A stretch of DNA of 64,000 nucleotides from Sporosarcina jeotgali (lineage in GTDB: Bacteria > Bacillota > Bacilli > Bacillales_A > Planococcaceae): the NCBI RefSeq assembly GCF_033304595.1, contig NZ_CP116341.1, positions 229,001 through 293,000 on the forward strand. Reading direction: 5' to 3'. Shown piece after piece: positions 44,425 through 53,260 of the stretch. Every line of letters begins with the position of its first letter. Positions within the stretch are counted from its first letter, which is position 1. The notes beneath the pieces are model-generated. The model worked only from the letters and a program-made list of their open reading frames with translations. It had not been told where the DNA came from and ran no database searches. Made by a program: the position numbers and the translations under genes.

Positions 44425-44858
44425 AGTGCTCATAAACCAAGGAAAGTGTTCATAAGCCAGGGGAAGTGCTCATAAGCCAGGGATAGTGATCATAAGCCAG
44501 GGGAAATGATCATAAGCCAGGAAAAGTGATCATAAGCCAGGAAAAGTGCTCATAAATCAGGAAAAGTGATCATAAGCTTGTGAAAGTGCTTATAAACCAA
44601 GGAAAGTAATCATAAGCCAGGGGAAGTGCTCATTAACCAGGAAAAATGATCATAAGCCAGGGAAAGTACTCATAAACCAGGAAAAGTGATCATAAACCAG
44701 GGGAAGTGCTCATAAACCAGAAAAAGTGATCATAAGCCGGGGAAAGTGCTCATAAATCAGGAAAAGTGATCATAAGCCAGGAAAAGTGATCATAAACCAG
44801 GAAAAGTGATCATAAGCCAGGGGAAATGCTCATAAACCAGAAAAAGTGATCATAACCC
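44425..44858 (+). repeat. Tandem array D: 22 units with exact 20-bp period
   Basis: Twenty-two units start every 20 bp without one indel. Core AGTGMTCATAA followed mostly by RCCAGGGGA/GAAA; type CTCATAA and type ATCATAA alternate, with two short breaks where ATCATAA units follow each other (44485-44540 and 44765-44820). Here position 3 is T in both types, so only the C/A difference alternates. It fills the gap between the converging terminators at 44333-44374 and 44956-45002. Confidence 0.97.
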
Positions 44859-44955
44859 CAAAAAACACAATCATACCCACCGTCAACTTCCGCGCATCAC
44901 AACTATAATCCCCGCACAATCCAATCTCGCGACCAGTCAAGCACTGCCCTAACCA

Positions 44956-45002
44956 CACAAAAAACTCCCCCCTGCAGCCAACCAGCCGCAGGGGGGAGTT
45001 CC
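44956..45002 (-). terminator. Terminator of the YjiH-family gene
   Basis: On the minus strand AACTCCCCCCTGC pairs perfectly with GCAGGGGGGAGTT, followed by a T run. Confidence 0.9.
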
Positions 45003-45011
45003 TAATTTTAT

Positions 45012-46367
45012 TTAAAACAACAAGTGTGCAACGCCTGCTACGATTGGCAGCGCGATGATTGTACGCAGTAAGAAGATTACAATCAAATCCCAGATGTTGA
45101 CGGGAATCTTAGTTCCGAGTATCAACCCGCCCACTTCAGATAAGTAGATAAGCTGAACGACAGAGACAGTCGCCACTGTGAAAAGGGTAATCGGATCAGA
45201 AATCATTCCGTCTGCAAGAAGAGCAGGCAGGAACATATCTGTAATCCCGACAACCATTAGCGAACCAGCTTCAGCTGCTTCAGGAATTTGAAGCAGATTC
45301 AAGTATGGAACAAATGGTTTTCCGAGAATCGTAAATAGACTCGTATACTCTGCAAGCATCGTTGCAATCGTACCAAACGCCATAACGATTGGAGCTACGC
45401 CAATCCACATATCCAGAACGTTACGGAATCCGTCGCCAACAACTTTACCTGCAGAACGGTTTTTATCCGCAGTTGCAAGAGCGTTTTCAATACCATGAGA
45501 GAAGACATTGTATCCCTCAGGCAGACTTTCTTCTGTTCCTGTCTGAGGCGTGCCATCAATGAATTCGTCCGGTTTCTTAGAAAGTGGATAAATTCTTGGC
45601 ATGATAAGTCCCAATACAAGACCAACCACTGCAACTGTTGCGTAAAACGGAACGAAGTAGTCTTCGAGACCAACCGTCCTAATAATAACAAGAGAGAAGG
45701 TAATGGAAACAATCGAAAACGTCGTAGCGATTACAGCTGCTTCACGTTTCGTGTAATGTCCATCTTCATATTGCTTGCTCGTCAACAGGACACCAATCGT
45801 CCCGTCTCCAACCCAAGACGTCAACGCGTCGATGGAAGATCGTCCAGGAAGTTTGAACAACGGACGCATGATTTTCACCATCATTGTTCCGAAAAACTCA
45901 AGCAATCCAAAATTCAAAAGAAGCGGCAGGAACAATCCTGCAAATAGGAAAATCGTAAACAGGAATGAAACCAGACCATCTGGAGAGAGCAGCAAACCAC
46001 CCGTGTTCTCACTCCAAATCGCTTCAGGTCCGAGCTTGAACGTTACCATGACTGCAAAAATCGCACCGACTACACGAGTCAGTGTCCAAAATGGTGTCAC
46101 TTTGAATAAAGTTTGCATAAAAGTGGGTTTTGCTGTTCGATCTGCCGAAACAAATAAGAATAATACCGATCCAACTGCAGAAATGATAATGAGCACCATT
46201 GCTGCGAAAGGCATCGCAGGTTCTATAAACCCAGAGAGCTTATCGGCAAGGACTGCAATCGGTACTTTCCAGCCGTCGCCGATCTTCAGTGGAATCATGA
46301 ACAAGATGACTCCGATAATAGATGGAACTAAAAACAATAACCAGTTGGATAAAGACGCTTTTTTCAT
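45012..46367 (-). CDS. YjiH-family transporter (nucleoside-recognition/Gate domain)
   Basis: A 451-residue membrane protein with about ten to eleven hydrophobic segments and a soluble stretch near 270-310. SWVGDGTIGVLLTSKQYEDG and VVGITDMFLPALL are features I associate with the YjiH family, which holds Gate domains also found in nucleoside transporters and SpmA/B. The start (ATG 46367) has AAGGAG 8 nt before it. Substrate unknown. The 168-bp upstream gap shows no clear promoter. Confidence 0.8.
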   Translation of the reverse strand: MKKASLSNWLLFLVPSIIGVILFMIPLKIGDGWKVPIAVLADKLSGFIEPAMPFAAMVLIIISAVGSVLFLFVSADRTAKPTFMQTLFKVTPFWTLTRVVGAIFAVMVTFKLGPEAIWSENTGGLLLSPDGLVSFLFTIFLFAGLFLPLLLNFGLLEFFGTMMVKIMRPLFKLPGRSSIDALTSWVGDGTIGVLLTSKQYEDGHYTKREAAVIATTFSIVSITFSLVIIRTVGLEDYFVPFYATVAVVGLVLGLIMPRIYPLSKKPDEFIDGTPQTGTEESLPEGYNVFSHGIENALATADKNRSAGKVVGDGFRNVLDMWIGVAPIVMAFGTIATMLAEYTSLFTILGKPFVPYLNLLQIPEAAEAGSLMVVGITDMFLPALLADGMISDPITLFTVATVSVVQLIYLSEVGGLILGTKIPVNIWDLIVIFLLRTIIALPIVAGVAHLLF

Positions 46368-46535
46368 GGATGAGCTCCTTCGTAAATAGTAATGCATACT
46401 ATGTATATTTATTCATATTAATGAATGAATACCGAAAAGTAAACTAGAATTTTTCTCCAAAGCCCTATATGTATACCCGGATTCACTAGCTAGAAAACTA
46501 GTGAACCGAGAACTGCCGCATTGAAAGCGGTTTCC

Positions 46536-47204
46536 TTACTTAAAGGAATATGTGTAGAAATGTTCTGTCTTTAACCATTTTAACGCATCAGGATCCTGCG
46601 CGTCCAGACGTTTTTGCATATCTTCCATCATCCAAACGGTTTGGGATGCATGAGCATTCATGGCACCGAGCTTTTTCTCTGTCACACCAGACACATCATG
46701 ATGGACATCCGGATGCCCAATTTGCTCAACTGTTTTATTGTCGAACGCAATTGTGTACAGCTTTGGACGGTCAAATTCTGTCATTCTGCGAACCGCTTCC
46801 ACAACTGCACGGCCTGTAGCATCATGATCTGGATGTACGGATAAACCTGGATAGAAGGAGATAAGCAATGAAGGATTTAATTCTTCAATCAAATCTGCAA
46901 CAAGCTTCACCATTTTTTCATCGTCCTCAAACTCTACAGTTTTGTCGCGAAGACCCATCATGCGTAAATCCGTTAGTCCCATCGCGTCCGCGGATGCTTG
47001 AAGTTCTTTTTTGCGGATCATTGGCAGCGTTTCGCGGTTGGCAAATGGCGGATTCCCGAGATTCCGTCCCATTTCACCGAGTGTTAAACAAGCGTATGTC
47101 ACAGGGACGCCCATTTCGATATAAGTTGAAATTGTTCCCGAAACACCGAAGGCTTCATCATCCGGGTGCGGGAAAATGACTAATACGTGACGTTCTTTTT
47201 CCAT
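46536..47204 (-). CDS. bshB2: Bacillithiol biosynthesis deacetylase BshB2
   Basis: A 222-residue LmbE/PIG-L-type zinc deacetylase. Metal ligands: His13, Asp16 in HPDDE and a later His in VHPDHDATG; the catalytic Asp is Asp15. It removes the acetyl group from GlcNAc-malate in bacillithiol synthesis. It follows the yojF gene on the same strand (20-bp gap), the order seen in B. subtilis (yojG-yojF), which supports BshB2 rather than BshB1. Confidence 0.9.
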   Translation of the reverse strand: MEKERHVLVIFPHPDDEAFGVSGTISTYIEMGVPVTYACLTLGEMGRNLGNPPFANRETLPMIRKKELQASADAMGLTDLRMMGLRDKTVEFEDDEKMVKLVADLIEELNPSLLISFYPGLSVHPDHDATGRAVVEAVRRMTEFDRPKLYTIAFDNKTVEQIGHPDVHHDVSGVTEKKLGAMNAHASQTVWMMEDMQKRLDAQDPDALKWLKTEHFYTYSFK

Positions 47205-47224
47205 CTCTATTGGTCCTCCTTCTA

Positions 47225-47575
47225 TTAATACGTAAACGGAGTTTCGCTGATTTCGAGGGCTACGGCCAATTTACCATCTGGTCCAAGACCCGCCATTAGC
47301 AGACGTCCGTGTTCATCCAATTCATAGTGTGTAATTCCTTGTGCGTAAATCCACCCTGAAGGCAGTTTCAACCCGATGCGGTGAGGGGAGTCGCCCGCCA
47401 CTTTTCCAAGTTCGTAATTCACGACAATATTGCGGATGAACGCACCTGCGTTAAAGAATCCTTCTTGAAAATGCGCAGCATAAGAGCCGTTTGTCGTCTC
47501 CAAATGAATGTAAACATCTTTGCCCGCAAAGGAATCGATCAAGCGTTGCAGCTGATCTTGTTGTACAAGTTCCAC
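47225..47575 (-). CDS. yojF: YojF family protein (DUF1806)
   Basis: A 116-residue soluble protein of the YojF/DUF1806 family (FAGKDVYIHLETTNGSYAAH; the partner of bshB2 in Bacillales). Function not established. It starts at GTG 47575, 7 nt after AGGAGG; an overlapping ATG two bases upstream is out of frame. Confidence 0.8.
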   Translation of the reverse strand: MELVQQDQLQRLIDSFAGKDVYIHLETTNGSYAAHFQEGFFNAGAFIRNIVVNYELGKVAGDSPHRIGLKLPSGWIYAQGITHYELDEHGRLLMAGLGPDGKLAVALEISETPFTY

Positions 47576-47660
47576 ATGTCTTCCTCCTCTGGCTGTTTTT
47601 TTACTCTGCCTTCAATTATATCCGGTAAACGAAACAATTGCGATTATGCCGTTTCAGCAA

Positions 47661-47700
47661 CAAAAAAGCACGGAAGGACAAGTCCCGCCAGTGCTTGAAA
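47661..47700 (-). terminator. Terminator of pdxK
   Basis: On the minus strand AAGCAC pairs with GTGCTT, with inner GGA/TCC pairing, followed by TTTT. Confidence 0.7.
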
Positions 47701-47703
47701 AAT

Positions 47704-48537
47704 TTAAACTTCAGTTGTTGTAATTTCAGGTCCGCCAAAACGGCTCTTAGCGCCGTGCATGACAGGTCCTACATACTCGTTCAACTTCCATCCGTTTGCG
47801 ATGGCAGCAGCAACGAAAGCTTTTGCTTCAATTACAGCATCCTTAATATCTTTCCCATTTGCCAAGTTTGCTGTAATCGCAGCTGCGAACGTACATCCAG
47901 CTCCATGGTTATAGTGGGTATCCGTTTTTTCGGATTCCAATAAAAGATGCGTCTTTCCGTCATAGAACAAGTCCGCTGCTTTATCGTGCTGCAGCTGTTT
48001 GCCGCCTTTAATGACAACATTACGAGCACCGAGTGAATGGATTTTCTCAGCTGTTGCTTTCATTTGCTCAATCGTGCTGGGGGTCTTCATGCCAGCCAGC
48101 TGTCCGGCTTCAAATAAGTTTGGCGTCACGATTTCAGCACGCGGAAGCAAGTATTCAATCATCGCGTCGACAGTTCCAGGATTCAAGACTTCATCTTCAC
48201 CTTTACAAACCATAACAGGGTCAATTACGACGTGTGACAGTTCAGTTTCTGCGATTGCTTCACCTGCAGTTTGAATGACTTCTTCTGTACTCAACATGCC
48301 TGTTTTAATCGCATCGATTCCAGTAGAAAGGGCAGTTTTGATCTGCGCTTTGACGACATCGATGGGAAGGGAGTAGACATTATGGCTCCAATGCTTGTCC
48401 GGATCCATTGTGACGACAACCGTTAATGCAGTCATGCCGTATGTACCAAGTTCTTGGAAAGTTTTAAGGTCCGCTTGTATACCGGCGCCGCCGGATGTAT
48501 CTGATCCTGCAATTGTCAAAGTCTTTTTCAACGTCAT
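47704..48537 (-). CDS. pdxK: Pyridoxine/pyridoxal/pyridoxamine kinase (ThiD-like PdxK)
   Basis: A 277-residue ribokinase-fold enzyme: TIAGSDTSGGAGIQADLKTF at the start, DPVMVCKGEDEVLNP, and the active-site lid HGAGCTFAAA with Cys215. This agrees closely, as remembered, with staphylococcal PdxK, a ThiD-like enzyme using a Cys in its mechanism to phosphorylate B6 vitamers; HMP kinase (ThiD) activity is the alternative. Start ATG 48537 after AAAGGAG. B. subtilis PdxK (YwdB) lies in the same neighbourhood near ung, supporting the call. Confidence 0.88.
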   Translation of the reverse strand: MTLKKTLTIAGSDTSGGAGIQADLKTFQELGTYGMTALTVVVTMDPDKHWSHNVYSLPIDVVKAQIKTALSTGIDAIKTGMLSTEEVIQTAGEAIAETELSHVVIDPVMVCKGEDEVLNPGTVDAMIEYLLPRAEIVTPNLFEAGQLAGMKTPSTIEQMKATAEKIHSLGARNVVIKGGKQLQHDKAADLFYDGKTHLLLESEKTDTHYNHGAGCTFAAAITANLANGKDIKDAVIEAKAFVAAAIANGWKLNEYVGPVMHGAKSRFGGPEITTTEV

Positions 48538-48610
48538 TATAGAGGACTCCTTTACGAATAGGGTATACTTAAGTGTACTCAATCAGAAAAGCAAATACAA
48601 ATTGTGCGAA

Positions 48611-48859
48611 TTATGCTCGTGCCAGCTTGAGTAGGATGAATCCAAGGCCGCCTCCTGCGACTAAACAGGTTGCACTTCCTATATAATGGCCGCCTTGTGC
48701 GAGACCGATAGTCAGGGCAATTAGAAACAATACGGCGATGCCGAAGATGCCGTAAAAGAACAGCATGCCTGCACTTTTAGAGGACTCGGAATACGATTCC
48801 CCATCTTTTGCAGCAGCTGCAATACGCTTCACTTTTTCGCGGATTGGAACATTGGACAC
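48611..48859 (-). CDS. Small membrane protein (82 aa)
   Basis: A protein with a charged N-terminus (about 1-28) and two membrane segments. It may belong to DUF5362, but I am not sure. RBS AGGGAGGGATTG precedes the ATG. Divergent from the DUF4230 gene. Confidence 0.65.
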   Translation of the reverse strand: MSNVPIREKVKRIAAAAKDGESYSESSKSAGMLFFYGIFGIAVLFLIALTIGLAQGGHYIGSATCLVAGGGLGFILLKLARA

Positions 48860-49008
48860 ATCAATCCCTCCTTCGCGCCATCATACCATGACAGAATACT
48901 TGTCTGCACGAGAACTTTCCCGCAAACTGAACGTACTGATTCCGGCTGCTTTTTATGACTATAATGAAAGACCAATAGCTGGAATCGCTGCGGAAAAGGA
49001 GGACTGAC

Positions 49009-49791
49009 ATGAAACGGGGCAACAACTCGAATGACGAACAGAAACTGAAAGAAATCGAGAAATTACTGAAAGAGTTAAAAGCATCGGACAAGGAAAGTGC
49101 AGTTACGGTGGAAGAAGCCTATGGCCGCCCCAGAAAGAAGCGCAGAAGTTTATGGAACATTCTTACACTGTTCTTTTCACTTTGGCGCAAATCCTTTCTT
49201 ATTATCGCGTTAATCGTGATCCTGCTCGTCGCTTCACTGCCGTTCATTGCGTTCTATCTATTGAAGCAAGGAAGCACATATACGGAACAGAAAACTAGTT
49301 TCCTTGAGCAAATCCAGGATTTGAACGAAATGGCAACTGCGGAAGCGTACACGAAAGTTATTATCGAACGCCAGGATAACCAGTTGTTTGGACAAAGCAT
49401 CGGCCTCAATCTGCCGGGTACTAAGCGCCAGCTGCTCGTCGTCATTCCGGGAGCTATCAAAGCCGGCGTGGATTTATCGACACTAAGCAAGAAAGACCTG
49501 GATATTAATGAGGCCAATAAAACTGCAACGCTTACTTTGCCGAAACCGGAATTCCTGGGCGGTGCTGAAATCTTCTTTGACCAAGTAAAAGTATATTCGT
49601 TTGAAGGGGTATTCAGAGAGAAAGCCGATATCGAAGAAGCATACGACCTCGCAGAAGAAGCGAAGAAACTAATTCGTGAAGAAAGCGCAGGGCAAGGTGT
49701 ATTGGAAACCGCAGAAAAAAATGCAGAACAGACGCTGCGTGAAATGTTTTCACTGGCAGGATACGATGTGACCATCCAGTTTGAGGAGTGA
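49009..49791 (+). CDS. DUF4230 membrane-anchored protein
   Basis: A 260-residue protein: charged cytosolic N-terminus (1-60), one membrane segment (about 62-88), then an outside domain beginning [23 protein letters not shown], typical of DUF4230. The C-terminal third is helical and acidic. Function unknown. It is followed by ung 4 bp later, as part of the ung operon. A TATAAT at 48960 may be the -10 of this operon. Confidence 0.78.
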   Translation: MKRGNNSNDEQKLKEIEKLLKELKASDKESAVTVEEAYGRPRKKRRSLWNILTLFFSLWRKSFLIIALIVILLVASLPFIAFYLLKQGSTYTEQKTSFLEQIQDLNEMATAEAYTKVIIERQDNQLFGQSIGLNLPGTKRQLLVVIPGAIKAGVDLSTLSKKDLDINEANKTATLTLPKPEFLGGAEIFFDQVKVYSFEGVFREKADIEEAYDLAEEAKKLIREESAGQGVLETAEKNAEQTLREMFSLAGYDVTIQFEE

Positions 49792-49795
49792 TAAG

Positions 49796-50485
49796 TTGAA
49801 ACCGCAGTTTGGAAGTCAATGGGATGAAGTGCTTCAGGACGCATTTAAAGCGCCATCCTATGTGCAATTACGTGAATTCTTAAAGAAAGAATACGGCGAG
49901 CAGGTCATTTATCCTAAAATGGATTATATATGGAATGCTTTTAGACAGACCCCTTATGAATCGGTGAAAGTGGTGATTTTAGGCCAAGACCCTTACCACG
50001 GTCCTGGACAAGCCCATGGATTGAGTTTCTCGGTTCAACCAGGAGTGAAAATACCGCCGAGTCTGCGGAACATATTTAAAGAACTTGTCAGTGATATCGG
50101 CTGTTCTATTCCTGAATCAGGCTCATTGCTGGGCTGGGCAGAGCAGGGCGTGCTTCTGATGAACACCGTGTTGACGGTTCGTGAGGGAGAAGCGCACTCT
50201 CATCGCAAGCAAGGATGGGAGACGTTCACAGATGAAGTGATTCGCAAGCTTTCAGACCGCGACGAGCCGATTGTGTTCATTCTCTGGGGGCGTCCGGCAC
50301 AGGAGAAAAAGCGACTCATCGATTTGACAAAGCATGTTACCATTGAGTCAGTGCATCCAAGTCCGCTCAGTGCAAATCGCGGATTCTTCGGCTCGCGTCC
50401 GTTTTCGAAGACGAACGAACAGCTATTATCTTGGGGAGAATCTGAAATTGACTGGTGCAAGACCGGACAGCAGGGATTAAGTTAA
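49796..50485 (+). CDS. ung: Uracil-DNA glycosylase
   Basis: A 229-residue family-1 UDG. Catalytic Asp65 in GQDPYHG, and the His motif [11 protein letters not shown] near 190. It removes uracil from DNA. I place the start at TTG 49796, 7 nt after GAGGAG, which is embedded at the end of the DUF4230 gene. Neighbours match the ywd region of B. subtilis. Confidence 0.95.
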   Translation: MKPQFGSQWDEVLQDAFKAPSYVQLREFLKKEYGEQVIYPKMDYIWNAFRQTPYESVKVVILGQDPYHGPGQAHGLSFSVQPGVKIPPSLRNIFKELVSDIGCSIPESGSLLGWAEQGVLLMNTVLTVREGEAHSHRKQGWETFTDEVIRKLSDRDEPIVFILWGRPAQEKKRLIDLTKHVTIESVHPSPLSANRGFFGSRPFSKTNEQLLSWGESEIDWCKTGQQGLS

Positions 50486-50513
50486 CATTAAATGAAGGAA
50501 GGTGGCCGCTGTT

Positions 50514-50690
50514 ATGGCTGTGAATTGTTTTCAATGCTGTCATTTCTACGTGACGTGGGATCCAAAGCATCCGCGTGGCTGCAAAGCGTACGGATTTAAA
50601 ACGCGTGAGCTGCCTTCTGCAGTGGTTTTACGTTCTTCAGGTATGGAATGCATGAAGTTCGAACCGAAGAAAGGAAGCGGTGGCGCATGA
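50514..50690 (+). CDS. Small Cys-rich protein of the ung operon
   Basis: A 58-residue protein with four to five cysteines (CFQCCHFY, RGCKAYGF, MECMKF), suggesting metal binding. It has relatives next to ung in other bacilli (from memory). RBS GGAAGG before ATG 50514. It overlaps the next gene by 4 bp. Function unknown. Confidence 0.75.
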   Translation: MAVNCFQCCHFYVTWDPKHPRGCKAYGFKTRELPSAVVLRSSGMECMKFEPKKGSGGA

Positions 50691-51007
50691 TTACAACGAA
50701 TCGTGTTCTGGAAGAAATGCAACGGCAGCTGACAAATGCGATAACGACATCAGATGAAGCGAAGATGCGCGAGTCCATTTCAGCTATGCAGTCGCTGTGC
50801 GGGTTAATTCTCGAAGAGACGCCCCAGCAGGTGCCATCTTCTGAAGGCAAGCTGCAGTTCTTGTCTGGAAATTCAGCAGTAACGGCAGCTTCTCCAATGG
50901 AACTGTCTCCAGCGAAAGAAACATTTTCCACTCCAGTTCAAACTGGGCTTGAAGGCAAGGTATTAGATGAAAAAGATGCAAATGGCGGTTCGCTGTTTGA
51001 CTTTTAA
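50687..51007 (+). CDS. ywdI: YwdI family protein
   Basis: A 106-residue soluble protein: helical N-terminal half (VLEEMQRQLTNAITTSDEAKMRESI) and a disordered C-terminal half ending GGSLFDF. Position after ung and before the DUF423 gene matches ywdI. The ATGA overlap with the upstream gene suggests coupled translation. Function unknown. Confidence 0.75.
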   Translation: MITTNRVLEEMQRQLTNAITTSDEAKMRESISAMQSLCGLILEETPQQVPSSEGKLQFLSGNSAVTAASPMELSPAKETFSTPVQTGLEGKVLDEKDANGGSLFDF

Positions 51008-51037
51008 TGTAAATCACTCGGAAAGAAGGAAGAAAAC

Positions 51038-51418
51038 ATGCCATTTTTCATTATCGCAGGTGCAGTAAACGGTGCGATTGCGGTCGCGCTTGGAGCTTTC
51101 GGCGCGCACGCGTTAGCTGACAGATTATCTGCACATTACTTAGACATTTGGGAGAAGGCTGTTCACTATCAGATGTTCCATGCGGTTGCATTACTCGCAA
51201 TCGGAATTTTGATGAGTCCTGCACTCTTTGGCTCATCGACAGCCTTATCATGGGCAGGCTATCTCTTGTTAGCGGGAATCATCATTTTCTCCGGCAGTCT
51301 GTATGTGTTGAGCTTATCTGGAATCGGAATATTGGGTGCAATCACACCGATTGGCGGCGTTGCATTCATCGCTGGGTGGATTATGCTCATTGTAGCGGCT
51401 TCGAAGTTTGGGAATTAA
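51038..51418 (+). CDS. ywdK: DUF423 membrane protein YwdK
   Basis: A 126-residue protein with four membrane segments; [19 protein letters not shown] and [14 protein letters not shown] are the DUF423 signature. Function unknown. Last gene of the ung operon, followed by a strong terminator. Confidence 0.9.
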   Translation: MPFFIIAGAVNGAIAVALGAFGAHALADRLSAHYLDIWEKAVHYQMFHAVALLAIGILMSPALFGSSTALSWAGYLLLAGIIIFSGSLYVLSLSGIGILGAITPIGGVAFIAGWIMLIVAASKFGN

Positions 51419-51424
51419 TCAACT

Positions 51425-51473
51425 AAAAACAGCTGCACCGTCTCTCAAATAGAGGCGGTGCAGCTGTTTTTTT
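51425..51473. terminator. Bidirectional terminator between ywdK and gerQ
   Basis: AAAAACAGCTGCACCG pairs with CGGTGCAGCTGTTTTT, with a second inner stem CTCT/AGAG, and T runs on both strands. Confidence 0.93.
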
Positions 51474-51853
51474 CACGGGCGCTGCGGGAAGTAATTGAGC
51501 TCTTCGTTGAACTCGGCATAATCAAAGTAAATCATTGGGAAGAGGAACCGTTTTCCAGTACTTTGCTCACTCAAAATCACATGGTCACGACCGGCAGCTT
51601 CGACCATGCCTGTTACAGCTTTTACATTCGTGCCGGCCTCCATTGCATTTTCAAACGAAAAGTGGAACGTCCCGACTTTCCCGCGGTTAAGCCGTAAAAT
51701 ATTCTCGATGTAGGATTCTTCACGAAATGCGCCAGCGGGTGCACGCCCGCTCGGAATGGTGACTGGGGGCGGAACGTTTTGTTGTTGTTGCTGAGGTGGA
51801 AAGGCAAATTGCGGTTGCTGCTGGTAGTTCGGTGACCATTGATATTGAACCAT
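51473..51853 (-). CDS. gerQ: Spore coat protein GerQ
   Basis: A 126-residue protein: Gln/Pro-rich N-terminus (about 8-35) and the conserved C-terminal domain (EESYIENILRLNRGKVGTFH to YFDYAEFNEELNYF). GerQ is a spore coat protein needed for the location of CwlJ, and is crosslinked during spore maturation. It lies 18 bp after cwlJ, an operon-like pair that shows the organism sporulates. Confidence 0.92.
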   Translation of the reverse strand: MVQYQWSPNYQQQPQFAFPPQQQQQNVPPPVTIPSGRAPAGAFREESYIENILRLNRGKVGTFHFSFENAMEAGTNVKAVTGMVEAAGRDHVILSEQSTGKRFLFPMIYFDYAEFNEELNYFPQRP

Positions 51854-51871
51854 GCTGTCATCCTTTCAAAG

Positions 51872-52291
51872 TTAGATGGTTGGGCAGTCTTGTTCGGTTG
51901 GCGAGAAGAAACAGTGTGATTTGTAACGTCCGGTATTGTATTGACCGTACCATTGCTCCGGACAATCCCCGGCAGGCATGAAAAACCAGAGAGACCGTTC
52001 GGCGGGGCTGAACCGTTCGCCGTTTACCGCGCGCCGTGCCAATTTGCGATCAACTTCGCGTGCGCGTTGATAAAAGTAGCCTTTCGTCGTCGCTTCAAAG
52101 CCGCCGGGACGTTGAAATACCATATCGTCCAAGTTTCGAATATCCGTAAAATCAAGGCAGTCCGCTCGCACTCGATTCACGCCGACATTGCCGACCATCA
52201 GCATACCGAGCTGACCTTCGCCTTCCGCTTCCGCGCGCATCAAGCGCGCCAGCAAATCGATATGCTTATTCGTCGTCTTAATCACCGCCAC
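51872..52291 (-). CDS. cwlJ: Spore cortex-lytic enzyme CwlJ
   Basis: A 139-residue SleB/CwlJ-type hydrolase domain without signal peptide, as usual for CwlJ. The proposed catalytic Glu21 is in RAEAEGEG; GVNRVRADC and FFSPTEQDC are family motifs. It degrades cortex peptidoglycan during germination, notably with Ca-dipicolinate. Start GTG 52291, 7 nt after GAGGGGG. gerQ follows directly. Confidence 0.92.
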   Translation of the reverse strand: MAVIKTTNKHIDLLARLMRAEAEGEGQLGMLMVGNVGVNRVRADCLDFTDIRNLDDMVFQRPGGFEATTKGYFYQRAREVDRKLARRAVNGERFSPAERSLWFFMPAGDCPEQWYGQYNTGRYKSHCFFSPTEQDCPTI

Positions 52292-52311
52292 ACGATAACC
52301 CCCTCACACGT

Positions 52312-52340
52312 ATCCTATGAACGAGCAGAAGGAAACATAC
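52312..52340 (-). promoter_or_regulatory. Possible SigmaE promoter of cwlJ
   Basis: On the minus strand GTATGTT, 14 nt, CATAGGAT, a partial match to the SigmaE pattern (KMATATT-N14-CATACAHT). cwlJ is SigmaE-dependent in B. subtilis. Confidence 0.35.
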
Positions 52341-52393
52341 CAAGTCTTGTGAGAGGGGAGTGAATATCTTAGAGCTGCTTACTGCTCCTGTGG

Positions 52394-52994
52394 ATCGCTC
52401 ATAAAGTGTGGAAAAGTGATCATAACCCAGGGGAAGCGCTCATAAAGTGTGGAAAGTGATCATAACCCAGGAGAAGCGCTCATAAAGTGTGGAAAGTGAT
52501 CATAACCCAGGGGAAGCGCTCATAAAGTGTGGAAAGTGATCATAACCCAGGGAAAGCGCTCATAAAGTGAGGAAAGTGATCATAACCCTGGAGAAGCGCT
52601 CATAAAGTGAGGAAAGTGATCATAACCCAGGGAAAGCGCTCATAAAGTGTGGAAAATGATCATAACCCAGGGGAAGCGCTCATAAAGTGTGGAAAGTGAT
52701 CATAACCCAGGGGAAGCGCTCATAAAGTGTGGAAAGTGATCATAACCCAGGGGAAGCGCTCATAAAGTGTGGAAAGTGATCATAACCCAGGGGAAGCGCT
52801 CATAAAGTGTGGAAAGTGATCATAACCCAGGGAAAGCGCTCATAAAGTGTGGAAAGTGATCATAACCCTGGAGAAGCGCTCATAAAGTGTGGAAAGTGAT
52901 CATAACCCAGGGGAAGCGCTCATAAAGTGAGGAAAGTGATCATAACCCAGGGAAAGCGCTCATAAAGTGAGAAAAATAATCATAAATCACAAAA
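52394..52994 (+). repeat. Tandem array E: 30 alternating 20-bp units, highly uniform
   Basis: The longest array. AGCGCTCATAAAGTGTGGAA and AGTGATCATAACCCAGGGGA alternate strictly, with few substitutions among about 15 pairs, in exact 20-bp register from 52415 to the end. The last units decay (AATAATCATAAATCAC, AGTCCTCAAAATAAAC). It lies between the divergent cwlJ and NERD genes. The near identity indicates recent expansion. From 52995 to 53260 only an AT-rich leader without obvious elements is seen. Confidence 0.98.
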
Positions 52995-53260
52995 AGTCCT
53001 CAAAATAAACCACCTATTTCTCAGACATGAACCCATTCCAACAAGACCCAGCAAAAAATAAGCGAAGCGCCAACAAATCAAGCCCTTACAAGGTTTCAAG
53101 CACAACGCATTATAGTTTACAAAAGCTGTGAAGCAGGAAATGTGCCAATCAAACTTCAAGTTTGCCCCATGAAAATAGCCCAAAATGCGAACTTGGCAAA
53201 ATCTATTCCAATTACTATGTAAACTAGCTATACTCAATGAAAATGAAGGGAAGGTTGCCA

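Noticed and set aside
52394..52994. Array E as a CRISPR array
   Set aside because: Units are directly contiguous with no unique spacers, unit length is 20 bp, and no cas genes are in the window.
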